From Pyxicephalus adspersus (taxonomy: Eukaryota; Chordata; Amphibia; Anura; Pyxicephalidae), in the NCBI RefSeq assembly GCF_032062135.1, contig NC_092859.1, forward strand, positions 126,456,129-126,520,128: a DNA stretch of 64,000 bases, given 5' to 3'. Made by a program: the position numbers and the translations under genes. This document shows, piece after piece, positions 13,180 to 26,500 of this stretch (position 1 is the first letter of the stretch; every line of letters starts with the position of its first letter). A model generated the notes under the pieces. That model had not been told where the DNA came from and did no database searches. It saw only the letters and a program-made list of their open reading frames with translations.

Positions 13180-15070
13180 GAGAGTATAAAAGAAAGAAAC
13201 AGACTTAAAAATTATGTATACATTTTGTTTTTTGAATTACAAAAAACAATTCAAACACTACTAGACATACCGTACTATTGTCAAGATGTACTGACCATGT
13301 GGCAAGGAAAAAAAGGCAAAATCAAACTCTGACCACCTCTTGATGAAAACTACACTTAAGAACACTTTAGAAAAATTCAACCAGCATTTTATGATGTAGA
13401 GTTCCTTTTAAAACGGAGTTGAATAATTGCAGGAGCCACCATTTGGGGTGCTTTATGAATTGTTTTAAAAATTTTGGAGAAGTGCTCATTACCTAGCTAG
13501 ATCTTGAGATGTATAAAAAGGAAAAGAAAAAAAAAAAAAAAAAAAAAAAACAGGAGAGGACAGTTTATTTACCTGGAGATTAATTCCCAGGCTAGGCAAC
13601 AATCTCACATTATTGGGTGACCATAAAAGGTCTGCTTTAAGCGTATTTTTTTACAATCTACCAAGATTTGGGTTTTTTGTATCAGGGATATATTTACTTC
13701 CCTTGTGGTTGAACTTGATGGACTTATGTCTTTTTTCAACCTGACCTACTATATATAGTAAACTTTTTCCCATAAAAAATTAAGGCTTCAGAACTTTTCA
13801 TTCAACTATATTTTGTAAAATAAAAGGAACCCTTTAGCCCAATATCAAAATGTATTGGCTTTCATTGGACCTCAAAATGCAATACACAATGTGTAATACA
13901 CACAAACCACAATTGGATTTAAAAGAAATGGCACAGTCTGATAGCACCTCAAACAAGAAAAGACAATATACAATGTATGTTCACCAGCTGCTATATGTTG
14001 ATTGAATAAGTGTACCTAACCACGCAAAATCTAATTTTACTGTTGCAGCAGCTATTGAAGGTAGGAATTCCCATATTGTCCTCTGCTGTACTTTATTAGA
14101 TTTGTTTTGGGAATAAGTATAATGCTTTATGATTAAAAACAAGCGTAAAACATTTTCGCAGCAAAAATGGCCTTTTGAATTTTTAGTCTCACATTTTTTC
14201 TTTTCATCTGGCAATACATATATAAGTATTCATAAATTGCCTAATATCAAGCTGGTAAACGTAAACTAATTAATAGTGGTTTGAATTCTAATGCTTGTTA
14301 TGAATGCATCCAAGTAAACATGGCAGCAGCTAAACAAAACTTTAATTATTGCCATAAAATAAAGATTCTCAGGCCATAAAAACAAAAGGATGCACTTTTA
14401 ACCAATCATAGCGAAATTCCAAAACAGGTATGAACCAATCAACTTTTCAAAATTAGTTACAGGAATTTGTAATTCTTTTACTTCAGTCTGGGTGTTCTAA
14501 AACCACCATGTTACAAACAAAATTGAAAAATAGACAAGTGCACAGATGGAACTGATTTAAAGGGTATTTTAACTCTTCTACCTCTGAATGTTAACAATTC
14601 AGAAATACAAAAAAAAAAAAAACGCTATGAAGCAACTAAACACATCCACATACACTGGGCTGCAGGAAACTTCCCTACCAATGCCCCTGATCAAGTCGCT
14701 GCTCTCACTCCTGTTGGCCCCTGATCACACTGCACCCCCTGTAGTTACTCCCAGTGAAGCATAAAAATGTCATGCGACCGTATGGTTAATAAATCAATTC
14801 ATACAATTGTGAATAAGTGTAGAGAGATCAGTAATGTACTTCGATTGGATAGGTTTACAAACATCTATTTTTATATTTTACTGCTATGTATAAAACAACA
14901 GTTTTTAAAATAATACACAAAACACCTTTTTACCTACCCAAGATTTTTCTTCTATTTCATACATACATTACAATGCACATTACATATGTTCTGGACTATA
15001 GCAGTTACAAGTCATATAAGTCTCAGTGAGCCCAATTGACTTGCTCTGTAGGCGATAATGTGTAGTGTAT
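13180..15070 (-). other. tcf12 intron segment with one short repeat
   Basis: Mostly unique AT-rich sequence. The segment about 13640-13755 carries GGTTGAACTTGATGGACTTA and TCTTTTTTCAACCTGACC, which I associate with a recurrent amphibian/fish interspersed repeat, family not named. A poly-A run is at 13528-13550. Confidence 0.5.
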
Positions 15071-15361
15071 TAGGCTGCATACACACCTGCAATAATTGTC
15101 CTTGGAAAGGATTATTCACAATCCTTTCCAACAGCAAAATACTACACGGTGCATGAACGAGCGCTGTCCATACAGCACCATTCTTCTGCTCTACGGAGAG
15201 GGAAGGCAGGAGGACCATAGAGCAGCAGCCTGCTGAGCCCTCTCCCCTTCACTTGCATTACGATCGTTCGTCGCCCAGGACGGTTGTGCGGACGATGGAC
15301 GACGAGCGCTGTACAGACGCAAGATTATCCTCCGATATCAGCCCTAATCTACCTAGCCTTA
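15071..15361. mobile_element. hAT-like MITE copy 1 (TAGGCTGCATACACAC end)
   Basis: Starts TAGGCTGCATACACACCTGC and ends in CTACCTAGCCTTA. The interior has AAGGATTATTCACAATCCTT and a CTGTACAGACGC segment typical of this family. Other members are at 15505-15728, 20884-21176, 22174-22375 and 57576-57830. Assigned hAT-like because the 57576 copy shows an 8-bp target-site duplication. Confidence 0.6.
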
Positions 15362-15504
15362 TCCCCTGAATACTACAGAAGGATATTTCAGCTGGTGTCT
15401 TTTGCTAATTCTGGTGATCTGGGCTGCAAACATATTGCATACAATTTTTCATAGCTGTATATATTAGCTTAGATAAGAATAATGTCCACCAGTCATTCTT
15501 ACAA

Positions 15505-15728
15505 TGTGCATTATATACACGTTAGATTGTTGTCATTGGAAAAGATCTTTCACGACCATTTCCAACCACAAAAGACTGAAAGATGCATGAACGTGGGGAT
15601 TACGAACGTTCATGGATCTGCAAGGACGGACGACGTTGGAAGAGCGTCGTACACACGGCAGATTCTTTTCAGATACCAGTCCTGAGTCGATTGCCAGACG
15701 AGAATCATCTGATGTATGTACATAGCCT
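15505..15728. mobile_element. hAT-like MITE copy 2
   Basis: The interior AAAGACTGAAAGATGCATGA parallels AAAGACTGAAAGATGAACGA in the 57576 copy. It ends CATCTGATGTATGTACATAG, parallel to CATCTGACATGTGTACATAG there. Non-coding; the open frames over it on both strands are accidental. Confidence 0.7.
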
Positions 15729-17110
15729 TTGTTGGAAAACATCAGATAAATATTTGTATATGTTTCCTATTTCCATGTGCAAAACTGGGTGGACATTAAC
15801 AAATTCTAGATTGCTACATTCTAGAGTTCAGTTTTAAGCAGTTTCTGGATTTTTGCACCATCACTAGGAAAGGAACCTGATCCTAAAAGCCAACAAGGAC
15901 TTAATAAATGGTCATATTCCCAAATTTTTTTTTAACACCGATTTATAGACAAGGAAACCCAGAAATCAAAATGAAATAAAATTTTGAATATATAAATGTA
16001 ACATAAAAAGGGTAAGCAAGGTATAAATAATATCTGGTGGTGACTACTACCAATGAAAACAGTCCACAAAACTTCTGTTCTGTAAAAAGCGATGTGTTTA
16101 TTCAAGTAAGTTGGTTAGCTGTGTTGGTAAATTATTATGACCAATGAAGATCAATCCATGCACAATTCCATTAAATTTCTAAGGACTGACAATTTTTTTC
16201 TTACGATTTATTTAACACTTAACTCCTGAAACATAGCAGAGACAATTTTTTGTCTAAAATACTAATCTTTTTTTTTTGTGATTAAATATTTTATATAGAG
16301 CAAAGCGTCGTTAAATTATCTAACAAAAACTTTATTTTTGTTTGGACTGAGTGGGAAAGGGTTTTTACCAGAAGTAGGGAAAATCTGAAACAGGGAAAAA
16401 GTTAAGTGGTACAGGGTTTGATCTGGTTAAAGATGTACATTTGGGGGGGGGCAGCTTTAAAAAGTACCCATTGCTTTGCTAAGAAGAGGAAAATTACAAG
16501 TTATCACATATCCTATCAAAAAACAAAAATGTAATATATCACAGTTTCTAAATCTTTAGACTGCCTGGCTGCAATAAATCATATTCCTACCAACAAGCAA
16601 ATCCTGCTAACAACACAGATTTGTGAATGGCAACTAATCTCACACCTTCATGGAGTCTACTGAGCCAGCCATGGCTGCACTGGATATGTTAAGTTTAATA
16701 GTCTATATAGGAAAACAAAATGTTTTATATGTTTTCAGTTTAGGGATAAGAACACTAATTCAATGGCAAGATCAATGGGTATTTTCATGCTGAAAATATC
16801 TTAACATGAAAGAAACCTAATGCAGACATCACAAATGAGCTGCAATATATATTAAAATTTGGGGTTCTGCTACCCTTTAAGTTAGTCATGTAATGCTGCA
16901 TCCAAACATTCTGCCACACTGCTTCTCAAAGAAAGGAATTATTCCAGAAGGGTATCAAAAACGCTACTGAGTTTTTTTACAAGTATGCTTTCTGCTTTGC
17001 ATTCTTCAGGGATCTGAAGCAGGTAAAGACCTATTAATTTTAATGAATAGTGTGGGGGGGATGCTGCAGCAACACACATGTATAAATTGTCCATCATTAA
17101 GCTTTATGCA
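15729..17110 (-). other. tcf12 intron segment, no recognised feature
   Basis: Unique AT-rich sequence with a G run at 16443-16451. No repeat family or exon recognised. Confidence 0.5.
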
Positions 17111-17114
17111 AAAT

Positions 17115-17253
<139 letters not shown>

Positions 17254-18269
17254 TTGTAAGTAATTGTTGGAATAACATAATGTAAGCATGTGCTGTTTAA
17301 ACTGGCAAAGTGTATTTTTGACAATATTAAACAGATATATATTTTCCAAAGTGTACAAAAGGTAATATTATCGAAGACATCGAAGAAGTAATTTAAACTT
17401 AGCACATTTTGGTTTCCAGATTTAGTTACTATTTAATAATCATTGTTACTAAGAAATGTCCAAATATGACAGAGCTCCTAGGGAAAATTGGGGTGCCCAA
17501 AAAATGTTCTTTATTGGTTGATTTTTCAAAAGGCTAAAATAAAGAAAAATAGAATATAGCATTTTAATTGGTTTGCGAATAAGTCGTTTATTGTTTTGTT
17601 TTTTTATTTCAAACTTGTAAAATAAGATTATGTTATATTATATTTTTGCCAATATAAAAGGGACAACGAACATCAATGTCAGTAAGTTGTCAGTCTATTG
17701 CTATGCACAGCACAAGTTAGGGTAAATAAAAGGTTACTGTAATGATTCGCACATGAGTTATTTTATCTACACCCACTAGATGTTTGTTAACACAGCTTTC
17801 TCTTGTTCTCCCAACAGTATCTGCTTGATTAAGAAAGAGCAGTCAAAGGAATTCTTATGGGAACACTGTGCTTAAATGAATGCAAGGGTGGCTGCTTCTG
17901 GCCTAATTTTGACACAAATTTTAAATGTAGATATATGTAAAATAAAAAGGCCAACAGTCCAAGCTAAGAAAATGTGCATAAGAAGAACAGCAAGCTTTAA
18001 ATGACTTTACAGAGATGAATTGCTGCATATACTTGCAGAAATGTGATTGTCCTGTCCATCGGCCAAATGCATTCAGATTGGGCACCTCCTTGTAGTGTGG
18101 AAAACTCTTATTCTTATCTTCTTTACCTGCCCATTCGCCAAGGCAGCAGCCAGCCACAAAAATAGTGTGTAGGAAGCATTGTGTGTATGTACACGAGACC
18201 ACCAGCAGCTTTTTGTTTTCCTATTGACAAAATCTCTTCAGTGGAGATGCTGGCCAAACAGTGTAAATG
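17254..18269 (-). other. tcf12 intron segment, no recognised feature
   Basis: About 1 kb of unique AT-rich sequence between the microsatellite and the Harbinger MITE. Confidence 0.5.
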
Positions 18270-18272
18270 TAA

Positions 18273-18656
18273 AGCTACGTACACACTTCCAATTATTATC
18301 GTTGGTAAACGAACGATCCTGCACGATATCTGCGAACGATTGTAAAGCACCGATCCTGTACATACAGATAACNNNNNNNNNNNNNNNNNNNNNNNNNNNN
18401 NNNNNNNNNNNNNNNNNNNNNNNNNNNNNNNNNNNNNNNNNNNNNNNNNNNNNNNNNNNNNNNNNNNNNNNNNNNNNNNNNNNNNNNNNNNNNNNNNNNN
18501 NNNNNNNNNNNNNNNNNNNNNNNNNNNNNNNCAATCCGATCTGCCGGTCCGGTCGTTCATTTCCAACGTTGGTTACTTTTTTTACAAACGATTTTTGCCC
18601 AATCGATCGTTCGTCGTTCATTTCCAACGATAAAAATTGGAAGTGTGTACGCAGCT
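18273..18656. mobile_element. Harbinger-type MITE with TAA target duplication (contains N gap)
   Basis: The left end AGCTACGTACACACTTCC and right end (reverse complement AGCTGCGTACACACTTCC) form terminal inverted repeats of about 33 bp. TAA flanks both sides (18270-18272 and 18657-18659), the 3-bp TWA-type duplication expected of PIF/Harbinger. The ends match the autonomous-like element at 22491-23582 in opposite orientation: the left part here (GATCCTGCACGATATC) matches that element's right end. It is therefore a deletion derivative. The centre, 18373-18531, is unsequenced. Confidence 0.85.
18373..18531. other. assembly gap (159 N)
   Basis: Run of N in the middle of the Harbinger MITE. Confidence 1.
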
Positions 18657-20883
18657 TAAGACTAAATCAATGTTATTCTTATTGTGGTCACTAGGGAGGT
18701 TCTACGGTTCTACCTTTTAGGATTTAATCCATCCACGTTTCCCAAAATAGCAGCACATGTCCTACTTTAATAACATACATACAATGCAAATGAACAATAA
18801 CTTACACTACTAAACAAGCCAAATGGTTAAATCATGAGCAGCACAAAGTATTTTGAAAAAACACATATTTCAGAAGTTTTGGTTGTGTCTTTTTTTTTTT
18901 CTTACACAAAAGTGTTTGTCTACTGTAAAGTATGGCACTTAAAGGTACTAATTACCTCTCAGTTATCAAAGTGCTCTCCCAGAAAATGACAGGTAATCGT
19001 GCACTAACCAAAGTAAGTAACTGCTGCCTGGACCGAGATGTTAGCTCAGCAATGACATGACTATGAGTAGCTCTTCTTATTTCCCTAGCATGTCTTTGTG
19101 ATTGAATGAATTACCTTCTATGCACATGGGTGGGATTTAGGTCAGTCCAGGCTGGTCAATTAAGACGGGCAAGATGCCAAGCCAGGAAGATGACCAGGTA
19201 AGAGGTCAGCACTGGCAAGGGAGGATTAGGACATTGAATCACTGTACAGAGACCCAATGGAGGTCAGATGATGGTCACAGAAAATGATCTATCATATTTT
19301 CCAGTGACAGATGAACAAACAAGTGATATACAAACACAGCACCATCCTTGCTTAATTGCGAAGTTAAAAGTCATCTACACTGAAAAATAGTTTTTAAAAT
19401 ATCTGAAATGAAACGGATTACTGTATGGTAAAACATTATTGGCGAGTCAGATAGTTACAGGAAATTTTCTTGACAGAGCCCCAGATAGCAGCAAAAATCT
19501 GCTGCTATTGGAACCTTTCACAATTCTAGTCAAAATTTAAAAATGGCTACGGATGAAATTTCACTTTAAGAAATATGATGATGTCCAATAACAAAACACT
19601 AAAACCTAATTTTAAAAAATGTTTTGTTTTAAGTTGTAAAACAGGAAGGATGCTGTAGGAAGAATAATTACTAAGATGAGGATTGGTGGGTGTGCACACA
19701 TTTTAGGATTATAGTAGCAGACTAGACACGCTTCGAAAGCAAATCTACAGAGAATTTTGAAATGTATAGTCGTTATGATTGCTGAAGTAATCAATATATG
19801 TTCATACAAAAACTATACATTGAACCCGATCATTGTAATACACTTCAGTATTCTTCAACTCAAACAGATACATATTTAAGTAAGTGGCAACTAAATGGAG
19901 GACCTGGATTGTCCCAAACAGAGACTAAATTTACAGAAGTTGACAAACGTCACTCAAATTTTATGCACAATAGTCATCATATATCTATACAAATAGGCAA
20001 ATTATTTGCACATATCCTTCACTACTGAGCAAACACTGGTGAGAATGTCTGACGCAAGCACACCACGCATCAACTAGGTTCAGTTGTTTAACAAACAAAC
20101 AAACAAACATTGGCCCGAGTGTGAAAAGGTTAAAAATAGAAAAAATGATTAAAAGACCTCTGCCCTGGGGTTCTGGTCAAATAGCGAGTGTTCATAACAC
20201 AAGTGTGAAACACTGTATTGTTCAAAAATAAAGCTCAATTATTTTTGCTTTAAAAAGGGAGTGACGCTTTTTTGTGTTTTTATTAGAGGTTGCCAAAATT
20301 AGCTCATTTACATGCAACTCTTGTCAGTAAAGAACTTTTCATCAGCATTCTTCTGGCTTAAGCAGTACATTTTGTTATTTTAAGACTGGCAACGACCCAC
20401 AAAAATGGAACAAAATCAGTTCGGCTCTATACTTTATTCATGTAAGCGGTTTTTGTGCAGCATCAGATTATATGCAGAAACCACATTTTACTGCATATAA
20501 CATGAAAGAAAAATCTGAATAGCAAAAGTTTTGTATTTATTGTACTTAATTGGAAAGTATACACAGTGTGATACTTTATTAAATTCAAGAGCAAATTTTG
20601 GGCACTACAAAGCAAAATGATGGTGACAACAGAACACTGACTTGTTGCTCCTTTTACCATTATCAGCTGCACACAATACATTATTTTCAGTCAGGCCACA
20701 GATATCAGCACAGTGTGAATGAACAGTAAACACAACCAACAGTAAAACATTAACTACAGCATTTTTTTTAAAAACATTAACAAATATTGATGTTTTTGGG
20801 TTTTTTTTACCTAGAGGATATTTTTTTGTGCTTATATTTATTTAGAACTTCATCCAACTATAAAGTCCTGTACAGAGGTCAAA
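18657..20883 (-). other. tcf12 intron segment with a MITE fragment
   Basis: Mostly unique. About 19262-19325 carries TTTCCAGTGACAGATGAACA, resembling TTTCCAGTAACAGACGAACA in the 20884 MITE, so a degraded fragment of the same hAT-like family is likely. An (AAAC)n run is at 20091-20109. Confidence 0.45.
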
Positions 20884-21176
20884 ACAGTTGTCACTGGAAA
20901 TAATGTTTTGTGATTGTTTCCAGTAACAGACGAACAAATGGCTGCCTCAAAACACACAGTCTCATTCTGCCCCATGGAGAGGGCGATGGAGATGAAAAAA
21001 TGCCATCATGATGTGCTCTCCTCCATAGGAATACTCGGTTGTCTTTCCTGACAGGTAATTCATCAATCCACCACAGCGGATTCATAGATATTGGTGTACC
21101 ACTGTACACTACAGATTTTTGCCCGAAACAATCACAACCATTTGTCTTAGGTGACAACTACCGGACATGTACATAG
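20884..21176. mobile_element. hAT-like MITE copy 3
   Basis: TTTCCAGTAACAGACGAACA, a CCCCATGGAGAGGGCGATGG interior and a CGGACATGTACATAGTTC end match the family whose other copies end in ATGTGTACATAGCC. Non-coding. Confidence 0.6.
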
Positions 21177-22173
21177 TTCAACTCTAGAAAAAAGGGGTAG
21201 GAAACATTCCTTAACTTGGCCACAGACTACAATACCAACACCTGACAAAGATGTTATTTACTTTATAGGTATACGATTATTTGTGGTGTCCAAGTTCTGA
21301 TTCCCCAACAAAAAATGTAAAACCATACATGCACAGACTTTCTGGTTATTGCCCATATAGCAAAATAATCTGATCACAGTTATTTCTGGAAGGCAAAAAC
21401 TGCTTCAAATGTAAAAAAAAAAAAAAAAAATCAAAATAATTTTAAAATTAACTTTATTTTTTTGCTGAAAACAATCACATTAAACAGTAACAGATTCAAA
21501 AATACATTTTAGGATGAACTATGTCTTTTTCGAATATTGACCTCCACAAGCATTTGCTATGCTAAAAACTAGTGGGCTACATACAAATAAATACCCCATG
21601 TGCCAATAATTTACAAAATACTATTACTTGAAAAGGCATTACTATGAGCTAATATGTAGCAAGGAAAAGAAAATATGACTCAAAGCAAATTACTATGCAC
21701 ACACATCTCTAATATGCTAAGTATGCACAGTAGTTACTGCTGTGATACCTCTGGCTACATTTGAAGGCTTCTAATTATAAGATGCAATTATATCCTTGCT
21801 CATAAAGACACTTGTTAAAACCATGTGGCATATATTGTACATGTTCTTGCTCAGCAAATAATCAGCGCATACTACTACTAAAACAATATTCTCCATCACA
21901 AGAGTTTAAGAATTTCTGTTTTACAGATGTCTAAAACAAGAACAGGTCAAATTGAATTTTGGGCATAAGGACTTTCTTGTCAATGTGTGTTGGGCTAAAA
22001 AGAATTGAGCCTACTATGGATATTAGTTTGGGAGTCTAAGATCAGATTCAGAATTCAGATCCATTCAGAATTCATTGGAGATGTATTTGATTTGTAGTTG
22101 ACTTTAAGTTGCTTTTCCTATAGACCTCCAAGAGGAGCAAAGCAGGTCTGAATGGAGCAATGGCTCAAGCTAT
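21177..22173 (-). other. tcf12 intron segment, no recognised feature
   Basis: Unique AT-rich intronic sequence with a poly-A tract at 21412-21430. Confidence 0.5.
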
Positions 22174-22375
22174 CAGGCTGTGCACACACTAAATTTTTGT
22201 CACCCAAGATAAACATTTGTGATCATCTATGAAGATGTTCCCGACCTTGTTTAATAATCCCATTTACCAAAACACTAAACAACTGACATAGACCGCTGTA
22301 GTTTTGTAATGGAGAGAAAGCAGCTTCCCCACTTTCTGCATATCACAGCACTGTCTGTACAGCACTTATTTGCGC
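22174..22375. mobile_element. hAT-like MITE copy 4, partial
   Basis: Begins CAGGCTGTGCACACACTAAA and ends near CTGTCTGTACAGCACTTATT; both segments are shared with other copies of the family. The right terminus is missing or degraded. Confidence 0.5.
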
Positions 22376-22786
22376 TACTGTTGCTGGAAAAGATCACTAG
22401 TGAACAGTTCCACAGACCATTCTTGAAGACACTTTTTCTCCAATCTTAACATATCTTCTGGAGCAAAAAGATCAGCAACCAGCACACTTAAGCTGCGTAC
22501 ACACTTCCAATTTTTATCGTTGGAAATGAACGACGAACGATCGATTGGGCAAAAATCGTTTGTAAAAAAAGTAACCAACGACGCCGACGAACGAGGATAG
22601 TCGTTGGAAATGAACGACCGGACCGGCGGATCGGATTGGACGACGATCGTTGACCATCTATCGTGTGTACGGTCGTTCAGTGATCGTGCATGGTCTGAGC
22701 ATGCGCGATGAACGAACGTTCGCTCAATACAGACTGTATTGTGTATATGAGTGTATGTGTAATATATATATATTTTATTTATTTAT

Positions 22787-23395
22787 TCAAGCGGAGTTCT
22801 TCATCCTGTTCCACTGCGGTACTTCATCCTGTTTTTTCCAGCGGAGTTCTTCATCTTGTTCCACTGCGGTAGGTACTTCATCCTGTTTTTTCCAGCGGAG
22901 TTCTTCATCTTGTTCCACTGCGGTGATGATGATATGACCCATTGCTTGCGGTGAGATCCCGGTGGAGAACTTCATGTCCTGCAGAGATCTTCCAGTGGCA
23001 AGGTATCTCAGGGTGGCGATCAACCTCTGCTCAGGTGTAATGGACTTCCTCATGAAGGTATCTTGTTTCTGCAGAAAAGGTGCAACTGCAAAAAGTAATT
23101 TTTGGAAGCAGACATCTGACATACGCAGATAATTTTTGTAGTCATCTGGGAATGAGTGGCGCAGTTCCCGTAGCAGACTGTCATGTGAAATGTTGTCTCG
23201 GTCCAACAACCAATTCTTGCACCACATTCGCCGCTTCTTCTTCTTAACCTCCTCCTCTTCAAGCAGACATATCAAAGCAAGAGCTGCTTTCTTCTTCCTT
23301 GAAAACACTTTGAAGGGCATATTGCACATAGGGAGAAAGGAACAGTGTGGTGAATCTTTATTCGTTTGATCCGAACGTTCGTACACAGTATTCAC
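22787..23395 (-). pseudogene. truncated Harbinger transposase (HARBI1-like), DDE domain lost
   Basis: The longest transposase frame in the window. Two Met starts are in frame; the one giving MPFKVFSRKKKAALAL is the more family-like. Visible in order: a basic/acidic segment (CLLEEEEVKKKKRRMW), WLLDRDNISHDSLLRELR, YLRMSDVCFQKLL, then SITPEQRLIATLRYLATG and LKFSTGISPQAMGHII-like sequence. These form the N-terminal region that precedes the DDE_Tnp_4 nuclease domain in Harbinger transposases. Right after GHII the frame enters a tandem repeat (AVEQDEELRWKKQDEVP twice, then a frame-shifted third) and stops. The catalytic D, D and E residues are therefore absent. It cannot encode an active nuclease; it might still encode a DNA-binding-like fragment if expressed. 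Confidence 0.88.
22789..22924. repeat. tandem repeat of about 51 bp inside the Harbinger frame
   Basis: Three units begin GCGGAGTTCTTCATC at 22791, about 22842 and about 22896. Each contains TTGTTCCACTGCGGT, with TACTTCATCCTGTTTTTTCC between units. The middle unit has an extra AGG, giving uneven spacing. In the minus frame it codes a repeated 17-residue segment. Confidence 0.85.
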
Positions 23396-23585
23396 TTCCT
23401 GTGGTGCACGTCACTTCCTGTATCGTTCAAACGATCGCATCTATCATGTGTACAATATCTTTGAACGATCGTGTCGTTATCTGTATGTACAGGATCGGTG
23501 CCATACGATCGTTCGCAGATATCGTGCAGGATCGTTCGTCGTTCGTTTACCAACGATAAAAATTGGAAGTGTGTACGCAGCTTAA

Positions 23586-26500
23586 CTCTCTTCATAGATA
23601 GCACTACAGGCAGTACATTGTGAAATACCTATACCTTAACAACCAATTCTTGTAGTGTGCTAAAAACAGAGATACTATTGTTGCCAGGCTTTGCAAAAGA
23701 AGTTTTACACATATTTAGAGGAGATCCAAACCAAAAACAAATATATAGCTTCCTTCCACTGTGCAGATTTTGTAGCAATATCAGATTTTACTTTTCAGGA
23801 TAGGAGCATTTTCAGAAAGAACAAGCAATGCCCACTGATCTGTTCAGAAATGTGGTGTTCAGGACACTTCCTGTGGTATAAAAAAAAGAAAGCACAAACT
23901 TTCCCATATTACTTCAATAACTACTAGGCCTATTATGTAACTATCTCCTTGTTTTCTTACTTGTCTGTTTTTTGGACAGTTTTTGTGCCTTATTTATTAA
24001 ACCTTATTACCCTATTTATTAAACACCATTAAAAAAATTACAATAATACCTACTAGGCCCACCAATCAAGTAATAGGGATCAACAAATGCAAGCATGTTC
24101 GAAATCCAACCTTTGTGGCAACCAGAGATGTATCCCCTAATTTTGCTCCCTCCAAGAAGTTACACACACTCTTTACTTCAGGGCATAAAAAAAGAGTCAA
24201 GTTGGAATCAATTAAGAAAAAAACATTTGGTAAAATGCCTTTCCATATTTATTGATAAGATTAGCAAAGAACTAAATGAGCTGCAAGAAAACAGACACTA
24301 AATACATTGCAATGTCCTATATGCTGTTCTGAACTCTGAAACATTTTGTATGCAAATGAAAGCAACTGACTGAAGATCAGCCGACATGAGAAAACGCCCC
24401 AGGTTTTAGCTCATCCTCTGTACCTGTTGCATCAATTTCTGAATTCAACAAGGAGTTCTTATGTCTAAATGCTAATAAGCCGAACCTATCACTACCATAC
24501 CAAAAATAGTGGATCTACCATTATTGACTGAAGGTATTTGTATGGTTCTCCCTGAAGCATGATTAGCTATATACCTTTATTATATCTCTGAAGTTCCAAT
24601 CCTCAAGTATTTCAGTTTCTTGCCAGCAGACTTGCCGTCTCTGCAGACAGGATCAGGAAATACTGGAGAAATGGGACTTTACCCAAAGTAAAAATACATA
24701 GCCATATATGTTTCAGACAAGACCGTGTCCTTCCCTAGTTCCCTTGCTTGTGGTGGTGTTAGGTTAATGGTATGGCTGTGTTTAAAATGGTCCCCCTCAT
24801 GTTTGTATTAAAAAAAAAAAAAAAGTGTTTATCTAAAGCAATAAATCCAGTAGCCACAGATAGCAGGTAAAAATACCGACGTGGCATTGGTACCCAGGGC
24901 AATGCCATAACAACTGCAGACACTGCTGCAGCATGCAGATCCAGTCCTCAAGACCTTGCAGTTAGTGGAAGCAACTATGACTCTTTTGTACATAAATCCT
25001 AACGCTCCAAACCACTAAGATTTTGCTGATTGTCCTATAAAATACTTTTATTTCCACTTCCAAAATCTTCAGTAATAATCTATATATGGGACCATGGCAC
25101 AAATGCACAACAGAAAAGAACAGAAAACAGAATCCAGTTGAGACTTTTTTTTCCTCAAAGCTCCTGTGCAGCACCATTCAGAAACTACCTCAGAAAATAC
25201 ATTCCAAAGAAAGAACAGTTACCAGTTTATACAACAAAAAAAGCAAAAATGGGAAGGAAATGAGACACCACTGGACCAGAACGGAGAGAAGAAATACCCA
25301 ATGGACAAATTATGAAAGCTGAAAAAACAGGAAGATTAATATACAAACTGGGGAAAGCCAGCATATCATCCAAAAACAGTATTTTACCATTAGGAACAAC
25401 AATTTATTATTACTAATTTTCATCCAGAAGAAACAATGTAAAGATATAAAAATCAAAAAAGTAGCTACACCTACATGTCTCCTACAAACATTCCTTTTAT
25501 GTACTGATGTTAGGTTTATTTATATGTGGAACATCACAAAGACAGCTATCCAGCAAAGGAGACTGATCAAAGACATCATTATAAATAATGCCCCAATGTA
25601 TACACATTATTGCAGCTTTTTTTTTCTGTTACCATTTGAGCTATCCACTATCCAGTCTTAGTGCTCACCGGTGAGAAATAAACCCTCCTGTCCTTATCCA
25701 TTGCCACCTTAGCATTTATTTAAATCTGTTTCTCCAACGGTGTTGCATATGTGATCAGCCATGACAGCCGCCAATAGATGGTTTCAAAGTTTAGTTGAGA
25801 GGTGACGTAAGCATACAGGTGACTACAGCAGTCATTACCAAAGGCACAACTTGCATGTAACAGTTTTAGGAAATTGAAAAATGTGTATCAAGTTTTTAAT
25901 GTCTATGCATATGTATTACATCCAACAACCATATCTGCAAGATAAAGAAATTTTATCAAATTTTGACCACAGCATGTGTCAGTTAAAGGCTTATTGTTTG
26001 TTTCTTATACACGCATTAATATTCCTTTTATTTTCTCAGACATACAGCTGTGTATAGAGAAGCTTATGCACCTACTAGTAGATTTCTATTTCTGGGATCT
26101 AATAAATACCAGGGGTTTAAGCTGAGCTGCTTTTTTGACTTAAGATTTTTCACACAGTCAGCAACTTACAACAGGGCATGCTGTAATACCAAAATGGAAA
26201 CTACTTAATCAACACTTCACTCCTGAAAACAGCAGATCATACATAGCAGACGGACAACCATGTTAATTCAGCCTAGAGGTAACACTTCCACAATAAAGAA
26301 GCGTTGCATAGAAGATTTCAATTTTTTAATAAACACAGCAGCTTGGCAAAATTAGATTGTATGGTACATTTATTGAACCGCTGATTTCATTTCACATCCT
26401 ACACTAAGTAAATATTTGCAGTGCAAGATCTATAAAGCTGCCACAGGCGCAAGAAGTAGAGAAATGTCTCAGAACAAAGCACCTATTCAGTTTTAACTTA

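Larger units (their letters stand above)
22491..23582 (-). mobile_element. PIF/Harbinger transposon, internally deleted
   Basis: Terminal inverted repeats AGCTGCGTACACACTTCC(AATTTTTATCGTTGG) are at 22491 and, inverted, at 23582. Flanks are TTA on the left and TAA on the right, so the sequence can also be read as TTAA on both sides of GCTGCG...CGCAGC. Subterminal regions are rich in GAACGATCG-type motifs. The only gene is a truncated transposase on the minus strand. At 1.09 kb the element is much shorter than a complete Harbinger. It has no sign of the second (Myb/SANT-like) protein that two-gene Harbingers carry. The MITE at 18273-18656 is a close relative. Confidence 0.9.

Noticed and set aside
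18123..18694. Frames of 129-171 codons across the first N gap
   Set aside because: They exist only because N carries no stops; the flanks are MITE termini.
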